Below are positions 10,302 to 18,744 of a DNA stretch of 64,000 bases, in pieces; positions within the stretch are counted from its first letter, which is position 1, and each line of letters starts with the position of its first letter. Under the pieces are notes generated by a model. The model ran no database searches, had not been told where the DNA came from, and saw only the letters and a program-made list of their open reading frames with translations. Made by a program: the position numbers and the translations under genes. This DNA is from Leifsonia xyli (GTDB lineage Bacteria; Actinomycetota; Actinomycetes; Actinomycetales; Microbacteriaceae): assembly GCA_001647635.1 (NCBI GenBank), contig CP014761.1, positions 558,001-622,000 of the forward strand, written 5' to 3'.

Positions 10302-11605
10302 GACCCGAGGCCCATCTGCGCTGCGATGGCGGGGAAGCCGTGCGCGAGCACGTACCGCACGGTCTTCCAGTCGTGCGCGGTCCCCGGCGAGGTCAGCAGC
10401 TCGGCGTGGATGCCGGCCTTCTGAGCATTCTGGTACAGCGTGCGGGCGAACGCCGAGTACTTGGCGTCGTTCTGCCCGGAGCCGAACACCATCACGGTGT
10501 CCCGATACGGTGCGTTGGCTTTCATCTGCGCCGCCGGCTGCGCCTTCTCGTACGCGGCCTTCGACCCCCCGAATCCCGTCGCGATGGTGAGCTCCTCATT
10601 CCCCAGCGTCGGCCCCAGCTCGCTCGAGGACGCGAGCGCGGACCCGAACAGGTCCGGGCGCTCCGCCGCGAACTGCACGGCGCACGTGGCGCCCTGCGAG
10701 TAGCCGAACACTCCCCATCCTGCCGGATCGCCGCTCACCCGGAGGTTCGAACGCACCCAGTTGCGCACATCCGCGAGCAGATACGTCGCGGAGTTGCCGT
10801 AGTCGCGCGAGTCGACGCACATGGGATTGCGGCCGGGGCCGCCGAGCTGGTCGGCGGCGACGACGATCGGCGCGTACCCGCCGTGCGTCTTCGCGAAGGC
10901 GTCCATCGTCGTCGCGACGTCGCCGGCGGTGAACACGTCGGCGGGGGCGCCCGGCTGGCCGGAGAGCGCGTACAGCACCGGCAGCGCGGGCGGATGCGCG
11001 GTGAGCGCGATCGGCGGGAGGTAGACGACCGCCTCGCGCGCCGGGAAGCGCGACTCGGTGGCCGGGATGCGGACCTTCCCGACCTCGCCCTTGGCGGGAA
11101 CCGCGGGCGGGTCGCCGGCCGGGTCGGCGACGGTCGCCTTCCAGTCGGTGCCGGCGACGACCTCGCCGCGCTCGGCGTGCAGGTCGAGCGCCTTGTACGG
11201 GATGACTCCGAGCGCGTCGTTCAGGTTGCGGTAGGCGCCGAAGTCGGCGTTGATGCCGCAGAACGCCGCCGCGACGAAGACGGGGATGCTGATCACGGCG
11301 ATGACCTTGCGCCACCAGCGGGAGCGGAACAGGTTCGCGATGGCGAGGCTCACACCGCCGAACCCGAGCGCCGTCCACAGGGTCGTCACCGGGGTGAGCG
11401 CCACACCGAACACGTCGAGCACATCGGTGAACAGCCACACCACGAACCATCCCGCCAGGCCGCCCAGGAGTGCGGCGGTGAGCCCGGCGAGTGTGCGCTT
11501 CCAGGTGGGGCGGATGAGCAGGTACAGCGCGAGAGCGGCGGCGAGGACATCGAGCGCGATGAGGAACGGCGGTTTGTCGATCCTCAGGGTCAGGAGCCAG
11601 TTCAG
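10298..11605 (-). CDS. Membrane-anchored alpha/beta-hydrolase esterase
   Basis: Putative esterase with about four N-terminal transmembrane helices and an extracytoplasmic esterase-D-like domain. It has the nucleophile elbow GYSQG in WGVFGYSQGATCAVQF, and a late acidic residue and histidine (GTAHDW). Paired synthase and hydrolase genes for aminoacyl lipids are known in Pseudomonas and Corynebacterium, so this may be the partner hydrolase of the MprF-like protein; that is inference. The nearest GTG (11443) would cut off the first two helices. The frame stays open and hydrophobic up to a CTG at 11605 that gives MNWLLTLRIDKPPFL and has AGAGGAA six bases upstream, so a CTG start is proposed. Confidence 0.78.
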   Translation of the reverse strand: MNWLLTLRIDKPPFLIALDVLAAALALYLLIRPTWKRTLAGLTAALLGGLAGWFVVWLFTDVLDVFGVALTPVTTLWTALGFGGVSLAIANLFRSRWWRKVIAVISIPVFVAAAFCGINADFGAYRNLNDALGVIPYKALDLHAERGEVVAGTDWKATVADPAGDPPAVPAKGEVGKVRIPATESRFPAREAVVYLPPIALTAHPPALPVLYALSGQPGAPADVFTAGDVATTMDAFAKTHGGYAPIVVAADQLGGPGRNPMCVDSRDYGNSATYLLADVRNWVRSNLRVSGDPAGWGVFGYSQGATCAVQFAAERPDLFGSALASSSELGPTLGNEELTIATGFGGSKAAYEKAQPAAQMKANAPYRDTVMVFGSGQNDAKYSAFARTLYQNAQKAGIHAELLTSPGTAHDWKTVRYVLAHGFPAIAAQMGLGS

Positions 11606-11738
11606 GGGACGTTCCTCTTCTGTGCGGGCGATGCGGCGTCACGGTCGGTGCACGCGGCGGGCGGGACGCTCCATTATTCAGCGCCCAGTTCATCGATAGC
11701 TGAGGCTCTGTGAGAGTTCAGCCAACCTTCAGGGCGTG

Positions 11739-13184
11739 TCACTCGACGACGAGCGCCTGCACCGGCGACACGCGCGTGGCCCGGCGGGTCGGTGCGAGTG
11801 CGGCGAGGACGGCCAGTGCTGCGGCCGCGAGGATGATCGCGCCGAGGAACGGCCACGGCAGCACAGGGACGAGCAGCCCTCCGCCGGGGATCATCCCGAG
11901 CAGCGCCTGGGCGCCGATCCAGCCGTACACGGTGCCGAGAACGAGGCCCGTGGCCACCGAGGCCACGGTCAGCTGGGCGCTCTCGGCGAGGATCATCCGG
12001 CGCACCTGTGCCGCGCTGAAACCGAGCGCGCGGAGCAGCCCGAGTTCACGGGCCCGCTGCAGCACGCTCAGCGACAGGCTGTTGACGACCCCGCAGGCCG
12101 CGATGACCGCCGAGAAGCCGACCAGCACCGTGAAGACGGCGAGGACGCCGCCGATCACGCTCTCGGCGCCCTCGTACATCCCCGGCTCCTTCGCGGCGGC
12201 CGACCGGATCAGCTGAAGCCACGTGGAGGCGGCCACGACGAACATGGTGATGAGGGTCACGCCGATGACGAGGCCGATCGCGGTGCGGGAGCTGCGCTCG
12301 GGGTTGCGGACGGCGTTCGCCGCCGCGAGCCGTCCGGCGGCGCCGCGGCCGAGCAGCAGTCCCACGCCGCGCAGCACCGCCGGCAGGAAGAAGGGCGCGG
12401 CCAGCACGATCCCCGTGAAGGAGAGGATGCCCCCGGGCAGCGCCACGAGCACGCCGTACGACGACAGGTCGGCGAGCGGTCCGCCGACGCGGACGAGGAC
12501 GCCCAGGCCGAGCAGCAGCCCGAGCGCGAGGAGCGCGGCGCCGGCGAAGACGAGCAGGAGGGAGACCACCAGCCGGCCGCGGCTGCGCACGACGCGCGAC
12601 GGTCGTTCCTCGGCGGCGCCCAGCGCCTGCACCGGGGTGACCGCGAGGACACGTCGGCTGCCGATCCACGACGCCAGCCACGTGGTCAGGGCGACCACCA
12701 CGGCGGGGCCGAGCATGGTGGCGCTGAGGACCGGGTAGAGCGCGTCCGGCAGGATGCCGACGGCGACGAGCGCCCGCACCGCGACCAGGGAGAGGACGGC
12801 TGCCGCCGCTCCCCCGATCACCGCTCCGATCACCCCGACCGCGAGTCCCTCCGACGCGACCGACCGGCGCTGAGTGCGGGCGCTGGAGCCGATGAGGCGC
12901 AGCAGCGCGATGGTCCGCGTCCGGCCGGCGATCACGGTGGCGAAGGTGTTGGTGGTCACAATGGCGCCGACGTAGACGGCAACCACGAAGAAGAGGCCGG
13001 CAACGATCGCCAAGGCGATCTGGACGCTGCCGTGCTCGCCCATCCTCGACGCCCCGATGTAGGCGCCGAGCACGTTGACGCCGCCCACGAGGGCGACGCC
13101 GAACGCCGAGCTCAGCGCAGCGACGAGGATGCCCGCCCGGTGATCGCGGGCGTTCGCGCGGAACGCGGAGAACGGGCGGCTCAC
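11739..13184 (-). CDS. FtsX-like ABC transporter permease
   Basis: 481 residues with eight or more hydrophobic helices and two FtsX core repeats. The first is near residues 60-180 (TNTFATVIAGRTRTIALLRLIG ... RRVLAVTPVQAL). The second is near 345-475 (VVNSLSLSVLQRARELGLLRALGFSAAQVRRM ... TRRATRVSPVQALVV). The matching VTPVQAL and VSPVQAL ends mark the repeat boundaries. It lacks the large extracellular MacB-type domain. The GTG at 13184 overlaps the ATPase stop as GTGA. Exporters of this pairing act on lipids, lipoproteins or peptides at the envelope; the substrate is unknown. Confidence 0.88.
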   Translation of the reverse strand: MSRPFSAFRANARDHRAGILVAALSSAFGVALVGGVNVLGAYIGASRMGEHGSVQIALAIVAGLFFVVAVYVGAIVTTNTFATVIAGRTRTIALLRLIGSSARTQRRSVASEGLAVGVIGAVIGGAAAAVLSLVAVRALVAVGILPDALYPVLSATMLGPAVVVALTTWLASWIGSRRVLAVTPVQALGAAEERPSRVVRSRGRLVVSLLLVFAGAALLALGLLLGLGVLVRVGGPLADLSSYGVLVALPGGILSFTGIVLAAPFFLPAVLRGVGLLLGRGAAGRLAAANAVRNPERSSRTAIGLVIGVTLITMFVVAASTWLQLIRSAAAKEPGMYEGAESVIGGVLAVFTVLVGFSAVIAACGVVNSLSLSVLQRARELGLLRALGFSAAQVRRMILAESAQLTVASVATGLVLGTVYGWIGAQALLGMIPGGGLLVPVLPWPFLGAIILAAAALAVLAALAPTRRATRVSPVQALVVE

Positions 13185-13936
13185 GCGCGCGCCTCCATCC
13201 CGAGCATGAAGGACGAGATCTCCTCGGGCGTCGACTGCGGACGCTCGGCGACCACCCGGCCGTCCGCCAGGAAGACGATGTGGTCCGCGTAGCTCGCGGC
13301 GATCGGGTCGTGGGTGACCATGGCGATGCTCTGGCCGAAGGTGCGTGCCGCATCCTGGAGCACGCCCAGGACCTCGCGCCCGGTTCGCGAGTCGAGGTTG
13401 CCGGTCGGCTCGTCGGCGAACACCAGGTCGGGCCTGGTGGCGAGCGCGCGGACGATGGCCGCACGCTGCTGCTGGCCTCCGGACAGTTCGTGCGGACGGT
13501 GGGTGAGCCGGTCGCGCAGGCCGAGCGTGTCGACCAGGTGGTCGATCCACTCGTTCTGGACGCGGGTCGGGCGACGCCCGTCGAGCTCGAACGGGAGCAG
13601 GATGTTGCCCCGCACGTCGAGGGTCGGGACGAGGTTGAACGATTGGAAGACGAAGCCGACCCGGCGGCGGCGCAGCAGTGTGAGCTCCGCGTCCCCGAGG
13701 CGCGTGATCTCGGTGTCGCCCAGGAAGACGCGCCCGCTGGTGACGGAATCGAGCCCCGCCATGACGTGCATCAGCGTCGACTTGCCGGAGCCGCTCGGCC
13801 CCATGATCGCGGTGAACCGGCCGGCAGGGATGCCGACAGTGACGCCGTCGAGGGCGTTGACGCGTCCCGCGCCCGTGCCGTAGGTCTTCGTGGCCGCTTC
13901 GACGCGCGCCACCGTTTCGGTGAGAGTCAGCTCCAT
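13181..13936 (-). CDS. ABC transporter ATP-binding protein (MacB/LolD type)
   Basis: 251 residues with Walker A GPSGSGKS near residue 47, signature LSGGQQQRAAIVRAL near 152, Walker B DLVFADEPTGNLDSRTG, and the switch histidine in MVTHD. The LDSRTG continuation is typical of LolD/MacB-type ATPases that work with FtsX-like permeases, and the permease follows with a four-base overlap. A TAGCGT hexamer (13949-13944) ends seven bases before the ATG, suggesting a leaderless mRNA. Confidence 0.93.
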   Translation of the reverse strand: MELTLTETVARVEAATKTYGTGAGRVNALDGVTVGIPAGRFTAIMGPSGSGKSTLMHVMAGLDSVTSGRVFLGDTEITRLGDAELTLLRRRRVGFVFQSFNLVPTLDVRGNILLPFELDGRRPTRVQNEWIDHLVDTLGLRDRLTHRPHELSGGQQQRAAIVRALATRPDLVFADEPTGNLDSRTGREVLGVLQDAARTFGQSIAMVTHDPIAASYADHIVFLADGRVVAERPQSTPEEISSFMLGMEARA

Positions 13937-13946
13937 GTCTTCGACG

Positions 13947-15059
13947 CTACGGAGGCGGGGACGCGGCCGGATCGGGCGACGGGCCGATTCTGTGTCCTTC
14001 CTGAGGATGACGTGCGGTGCCCGTGGATCGCCAGGGTCGCCACTGCGGGGCGCCGGTGAGGAGCAGCGAGGCCGGGGTCAGATGCACGAGCAGCGCGAGA
14101 ACCCACGGCACCGACAGGGCGGTGGCGAATACGAGCGCGGACGGTTCGGCGCCGCTGACACGCCACGCCTGGATGACGACCGCGTGGGTGAGGACGACCA
14201 GCAGCGACGGCACCGCCAGCCTCGACACCGCCCGGCTGATACGCCCGCCCACCCGCGCGAACACCCGCTCGGCCACCAGCACCAGCCCGGCGCAGATCGC
14301 GAGGGAGACGGCCACGGTCACCACGGGCATCCCCGTGTCCGCCTTCTTGAGGTCGACCGGAGAGACCAGCCTCGTCGCGACCACGGCGAGCCCGATGACC
14401 GCGAGGAGCACGCCCGTGCCCGTCGGGTACGGGATGCGATCCCGACAGTGCGCCAACAGCCGGCCGCCCAGAACGAACACGAGGCACGCCACGGCGGTGC
14501 CGGCCGACAGGGGCACCTCCTGCAACGGGAGCCTGAACACCCACAGCGAGACGAGTGCTGCAACCGGCACGGACCATTGCAGCCACAGGGGAAGGCGCTC
14601 GACCACCCGGGTGAGCACGGCGGCCACGAACAGGGCGGTGACGAACCAGAACGCCGCGAACTGCCCGCCCAGCGCGGTTCCGCCCCAGACGGCGCTCGCG
14701 ACCGGGAACGACACCTGACCGCGCAGGAGCAGGTCGCCGACCAGCGGGGACATCACGATCACCAGCCACGCGACGTACGGCATCAGCAGACTTCGTGCAC
14801 GCCGCCGCACCTCGTCGAGGAGGCCGCGGCCCGCCCGCCACAAATACCCTGTCAAAACGAAGAACAGGGGCACGTGCCAAGCGAACAGGACGTCGCGCAG
14901 CGGATCCGCGCCGAAGACGTGCGTGTAGACGACGGCCGTCACGCCGAGGACCCGCAGGGCGTCTACCCCGCTGACCGGGGTCCGGCCATCCGCCGCTCCG
15001 TCCGTCGCGCGAGCCCGCGCGTGCGAGCCGCGCCGACGACGAGCCGGGTGACCCGTCAC
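13947..15059 (-). CDS. Acyltransferase family membrane protein (acyltransferase 3)
   Basis: 370 residues with about ten transmembrane helices. The start region (VSGVDALRVLGVTAVVYTHV) carries the arginine and histidine usual in acyltransferase-3 proteins, followed by AWHVPLFFVLTGYLW. The family moves acetyl or other acyl groups onto sugars of surface glycans or lipids. The first 30 residues are arginine-rich and may not be translated; a start nearer residue 29 (VSGVDALR) is possible. The GTG at 15059 is the longest choice. The acceptor is unknown. It ends ten bases before the ABC ATPase start. Confidence 0.83.
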   Translation of the reverse strand: MTGHPARRRRGSHARARATDGAADGRTPVSGVDALRVLGVTAVVYTHVFGADPLRDVLFAWHVPLFFVLTGYLWRAGRGLLDEVRRRARSLLMPYVAWLVIVMSPLVGDLLLRGQVSFPVASAVWGGTALGGQFAAFWFVTALFVAAVLTRVVERLPLWLQWSVPVAALVSLWVFRLPLQEVPLSAGTAVACLVFVLGGRLLAHCRDRIPYPTGTGVLLAVIGLAVVATRLVSPVDLKKADTGMPVVTVAVSLAICAGLVLVAERVFARVGGRISRAVSRLAVPSLLVVLTHAVVIQAWRVSGAEPSALVFATALSVPWVLALLVHLTPASLLLTGAPQWRPWRSTGTARHPQEGHRIGPSPDPAASPPP

Positions 15060-15077
15060 TGGTACAGACGGAGGGAG

Positions 15078-15099
15078 GGTCGGGTTCGTGATCCCGACC
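15078..15099. terminator. Hairpin after the response-regulator gene
   Basis: GGTCGGG (15078-15084) pairs with CCCGACC (15093-15099) around an 8-base loop, between the end of the response regulator and the start of the acyltransferase. No T-run follows. It is weak but well placed. Confidence 0.4.
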
Positions 15100-15123
15100 G
15101 GCGGGCTATGAAAGTGTTGCGCG

Positions 15124-15819
15124 CTATTCGGCCGCGGTGAGCCCGTGCTCGAAGGCGTAGACGACCATCTGCACGCGGTCGCGCAGGCCGAGCTTCGCCA
15201 GAATGCGCGAGATATGCGTCTTGACGGTCGCCTCGCTGAGGAACTCGGATCCCGCGATCTCGGCGTTGCTCAGGCCGCGCGCGGCGAGCACGAAGATCTC
15301 GCGCTCGCGCGAGGTGAGCGACTCGAACTCGGGCGGGGTCTGCCGCACGGGCTGCGCCGCGGAGAAGTACTCGAACAGCTCCCGTGTGGCGCCCGCCGCG
15401 ATGACCGCGCTGCCCGCGTGGACCGTGCGGATCGCGGCGAGCAGGAACTCCGGTTCCGCGTCCTTGAGCACGAACCCGCTGGCCCCGCCCCGGATGGCGC
15501 GGGCGGCGGCCTCGTCGAGGTCGAACGTCGTCAGCACCACGATTCGGGGCGGCGTGCGCCCGGCGCGCTCGGCGTCGGCGATGATCGCGCTCGTCGCGGC
15601 GATGCCGTCCATGACCGGCATCCGGATGTCCATCAGCACGACGTCGGGTCTGGTCTCGGCGGCGACCCGGACGCCCTCCTGCCCATTGCCCGCCTCGCCG
15701 GCGAACTCGAGGTCGTCCTGCGAGCCGAGCAGCATCCGCACGCCGGCTCGGAAAAGCGGCTGGTCGTCGACGAGCAGCACCCGGATGCGATCACCCGTCT
15801 GGACGGCGGCCCCGCTCAC
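15124..15819 (-). CDS. NarL/LuxR-family response regulator
   Basis: 231 residues. The receiver domain has the acidic pair DD at residues 18-19, the phosphorylation site Asp64 (VVLMDIRMPVMDG), a threonine in VVLTTFD, and the switch lysine in GFVLKDAE. A LuxR helix-turn-helix spans about residues 165-225 (LTSREREIFVLAARGLSNAEIA ... TVKTHISRIL). The GTG start overlaps the kinase stop as GTGA, so the two are translated together. It probably controls the nearby envelope genes, which is inference. Confidence 0.93.
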   Translation of the reverse strand: MSGAAVQTGDRIRVLLVDDQPLFRAGVRMLLGSQDDLEFAGEAGNGQEGVRVAAETRPDVVLMDIRMPVMDGIAATSAIIADAERAGRTPPRIVVLTTFDLDEAAARAIRGGASGFVLKDAEPEFLLAAIRTVHAGSAVIAAGATRELFEYFSAAQPVRQTPPEFESLTSREREIFVLAARGLSNAEIAGSEFLSEATVKTHISRILAKLGLRDRVQMVVYAFEHGLTAAE

Positions 15820-17753
15820 GCCGCCGCTCCCACAGGAGCGCCCGGCAGGAACGCGGAGACGACGAACTCCCCATCGACCGGGCCCGCGCTCAACGAGCCG
15901 CCCGCGAGGGACGCGCGCTCGCGCATTCCGGGCATGCCGTGGCCGATGCGCGGCACCGCACCGGTGCCGACGGGCCCGGTGGACGTGGACTCGATGGGAC
16001 TTCTCATGGTGTTCCTCACGGTGATGACGAGGCCGGGCGGACGGCCGCCCGGTCCGGGGCCGCCGGTGGCGGGCTCCTCGACGAGAACGACGCTCGCCGG
16101 ACGGCTGGTGTCGCCGTGCCGGAGGGCGTTGGTCAGCGCCTCCTGGACGATGCGGTAGGCGGCGAGCTGCTGGGCGGAGCCGAGTCGATCGACGGCGCCG
16201 GTGCGTTCGAGCCGGACGTCGAGCCCGGCCGAGCGGATGTGCTCGACGGTCTGATCGAGGTCGGCCAGGGACGGCTGCGGGCCGTCGTGGGCGACGTGCG
16301 CCGGACCGTCGGGCAGACCGGCGCCGGTGGGGCCGGAGGCGCGCAGCTCGGCGAGCAGCACGCGCACATCCCCGAGCGCCGAGCGGGCGGTGGAGGCGAT
16401 GGTCGCCAGGGCCTCGTCCACCGCATCGGGATCGGACTGCCGCGCGTACCGTGCGCCGTCCGCCTGCGCGATGACGACAGCCAGCGAGTGCGCGACGACG
16501 TCGTGCATGTCGCGGGCGATCCGCGTGCGCTCCTGCTCGACGACGACGTCCTCGACCGCCCGGTCGCGCACGAGCTCCGCCTCGTCGCGGGCGCGGCGTG
16601 CGGCGCGTGCGTTGCGCCAGGTGCGCACCAGCAGGCCGAGCACCCAGGACAGCCCCAAAACGGTGACACTCACCACGAAGAGGAACGCGAACTGCAGCGC
16701 GACGCTGGCGATCTGGCTGGAGAGCAGGTCGTAGTACCCCTGCGCCACCGCGGCCGTGACCGTCAGGTACAGCGCCGCCACGAACGCGCCGATGCCGGCC
16801 GAGATGAGTCCGGCGGCTCGCACCACGCGGTCGCCGTAGGCAGCGGTCGCGTAGAGCACGATGAGGACGCCCAGGTCGCTGACCAGGATGCTGTGCCCCG
16901 TCGTCATCTGCAGGACCGCGGCGAGCCACGCCAGGGAGAGCGCGACCGCCGGGGACATCCGCCGCAGCGCGACGGCCACGGCGAACACCGTGATCACGAC
17001 GAACGCGGCGCGGTCCTGCTCCCCCACGACCAGGCAGAACACCTCGAAAAGGACGGCCCCCACGATGTCGACCGTGAGCTGGGTGCGCGTCAGCCGCCGC
17101 ACCAGCTGGGCCCGGTCGGCGTCATCCTCCGCGGCCTCCGCTCCCCCGCTGGACGCCAGCCAGACGAGCACCGACGGCCCCTGCCCCCCGATGACCCCGC
17201 CGCCCGAGCCGCCCTGCGCCGCTCGCTGACGCGCCACGAGGAAGCCGAGCAGCCACGCCGCGACGAAGATGACCGCGAGCAGCAGGCTCATCAGCAGGAA
17301 CCCGACGCCCTGGCTGGTGTAGTAGCCGCCGATCACCGGCCCGAACTGCGGGAACTTGAGGTCGCCGCGCACCGTGAACAGGTACGCCGTCGCCGGCGCG
17401 AGCAGGATCGCCGAGGCGAAGTCGAGCCAGCGCAGCACCCTCCCGCCGTGCGACGCGACCCCGACGAGCGCGACGACCACCGCGATGGCGGCGATGACCC
17501 GGAAGGCGCCAGGGAGCGAGGACTGCTCGGTCAGCTCCAGCAGCACCGCCACCCAGACCAGCCCGAGGGAGACACCGGGCAGCGTCCGGGACAGCGCCAC
17601 CGCAGCGCAGTAGAACACCAGCGCCAGCGCGGCCGCCATGTCGAACGGCAGCCCCGTGACGAACCACGCCCCGAACAGCACGACGGCCAGCGCGGGCTCG
17701 AGCACCCAGCGGTGCGGCGCGAGCGCGCTCAGGAGCCGGCGGCGGGAGGACAT
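15816..17753 (-). CDS. Membrane sensor histidine kinase (NarX/DesK type)
   Basis: 645 residues. Two groups of transmembrane helices fill residues 1-190 and 215-375, apparently a duplicated sensor region without a large outside domain, like kinases that sense membrane state. The HisKA_3 motif RTRIARDMHDVVAHSLAVVI carries the phosphorylated histidine. It is followed by the ATP-binding N box EALTNALRHG and G box GHGMPGMRERASLAGG. It is followed by its response regulator with a four-base overlap. A TACGGT hexamer (17765-17760) ends six bases before the ATG. Confidence 0.92.
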   Translation of the reverse strand: MSSRRRLLSALAPHRWVLEPALAVVLFGAWFVTGLPFDMAAALALVFYCAAVALSRTLPGVSLGLVWVAVLLELTEQSSLPGAFRVIAAIAVVVALVGVASHGGRVLRWLDFASAILLAPATAYLFTVRGDLKFPQFGPVIGGYYTSQGVGFLLMSLLLAVIFVAAWLLGFLVARQRAAQGGSGGGVIGGQGPSVLVWLASSGGAEAAEDDADRAQLVRRLTRTQLTVDIVGAVLFEVFCLVVGEQDRAAFVVITVFAVAVALRRMSPAVALSLAWLAAVLQMTTGHSILVSDLGVLIVLYATAAYGDRVVRAAGLISAGIGAFVAALYLTVTAAVAQGYYDLLSSQIASVALQFAFLFVVSVTVLGLSWVLGLLVRTWRNARAARRARDEAELVRDRAVEDVVVEQERTRIARDMHDVVAHSLAVVIAQADGARYARQSDPDAVDEALATIASTARSALGDVRVLLAELRASGPTGAGLPDGPAHVAHDGPQPSLADLDQTVEHIRSAGLDVRLERTGAVDRLGSAQQLAAYRIVQEALTNALRHGDTSRPASVVLVEEPATGGPGPGGRPPGLVITVRNTMRSPIESTSTGPVGTGAVPRIGHGMPGMRERASLAGGSLSAGPVDGEFVVSAFLPGAPVGAAA

Positions 17754-17759
17754 GCTTCT

Positions 17760-17765
17760 ACCGTA
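17760..17765 (-). promoter_or_regulatory. -10 hexamer before the sensor kinase
   Basis: TACGGT six bases before the ATG at 17753, one of the repeated leaderless-type arrangements in this window. Confidence 0.45.
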
Positions 17766-17850
17766 CGGTCCCGCCAGCGCGGCCGCGGCGACTATCCGCA
17801 GGAATCATCCTCGGGATGTAGCCGGGCCCTGCCTGTGGAGGACGCCGGGG

Positions 17851-18744
17851 CTAGAACCCGAGCCGCCCCAGCTGCTTCGGGTCGCGCTGCCAGTCCTTCG
17901 CGACCTTCACGCGGATCGACAGGAACACGTGCCGCCCGAGCAGCTCCTCGATCGGCTTCCGTGCCGCCGCGCCGACGTCGCGGATGCGGCTGCCGCCCTT
18001 GCCGATCACGATCGCCTTCTGGCTGTCGCGCTCGACGAAGAGGTTCGCGTAGATGTCGACGAGGTCCTTGTCGTCGCGCTCCACCATGTCGTCGATGGTG
18101 ACCGCGAGCGAGTGCGGCAACTCGTCCTCGACGCCCTCCAGCACCGCCTCGCGGATGAGCTCCGCGATCCGGTCCTCGAGGCCCTCGTCGGTGGTCGCCT
18201 CCTCCGGATACAGCGGAGCGGGCGACTCCGGCAGCAGCTTCATCAACTCGGTCGTCAGCGTGTCGAGCTGGATGGCGCTCGCCGCCGACACCGGGACGAT
18301 GGCCTCCCACTCCCGCAGGGCCGACACGGCGAGCAGCTGCTCGGCGACCTGCGCCTTGCCCGCCGCATCCACCTTGGTGACGATCGCGATCTTCTTGGCG
18401 CGCGGGTAGTCGTCGAGCTGCTCGTTGATGAAGCGGTCGCCGGGGCCGATCTTCTCGTCTGCGGGCACGCAGAAGCCGATCACATCCACGTCGCCGAGGG
18501 TCGACTGCACGAGGGTGTTGAGCCGCTCCCCGAGCAAGGTGCGCGGACGGTGGATGCCCGGGGTGTCGACCAGGATGAGCTGGCCGTCCGGGCGGTGCAT
18601 GATGCCGCGGATCGCGCGGCGCGTCGTCTGCGGCTTCGAGCTCGTGATGGCGACCTTCTCGCCGACGAGGGCGTTGGTCAGCGTCGACTTGCCCACGTTG
18701 GGGCGGCCGACGAAAGAGACGAATCCGGCGTGGTACTCGGTCAC
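17851..18744 (-). CDS. era: GTPase Era
   Basis: Essential GTPase that binds the 3' end of 16S rRNA and helps 30S assembly. 297 residues. G1 GRPNVGKS at residues 13-20, G2 region TTRRAIRG, G3 DTPGIH, G4 TKVD and G5 SAASA are present. The C-terminal KH domain contains VIGKGGSRIRDVG. The GTG at 18744 overlaps the CorC-family stop by four bases. Gene order ybeY-corC-era is conserved in actinobacteria. Confidence 0.97.
   Translation of the reverse strand: MTEYHAGFVSFVGRPNVGKSTLTNALVGEKVAITSSKPQTTRRAIRGIMHRPDGQLILVDTPGIHRPRTLLGERLNTLVQSTLGDVDVIGFCVPADEKIGPGDRFINEQLDDYPRAKKIAIVTKVDAAGKAQVAEQLLAVSALREWEAIVPVSAASAIQLDTLTTELMKLLPESPAPLYPEEATTDEGLEDRIAELIREAVLEGVEDELPHSLAVTIDDMVERDDKDLVDIYANLFVERDSQKAIVIGKGGSRIRDVGAAARKPIEELLGRHVFLSIRVKVAKDWQRDPKQLGRLGF

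Noticed and set aside
11736..13292. A 518-codon plus-strand frame opposite the FtsX-like permease
   Set aside because: Charged, repetitive shadow sequence; the minus strand has a clear permease with membrane helices and FtsX repeats.
13943..15140. Plus-strand frames opposite the acyltransferase gene
   Set aside because: Histidine/arginine-rich shadow sequence; the minus-strand protein has clear membrane helices and family motifs.
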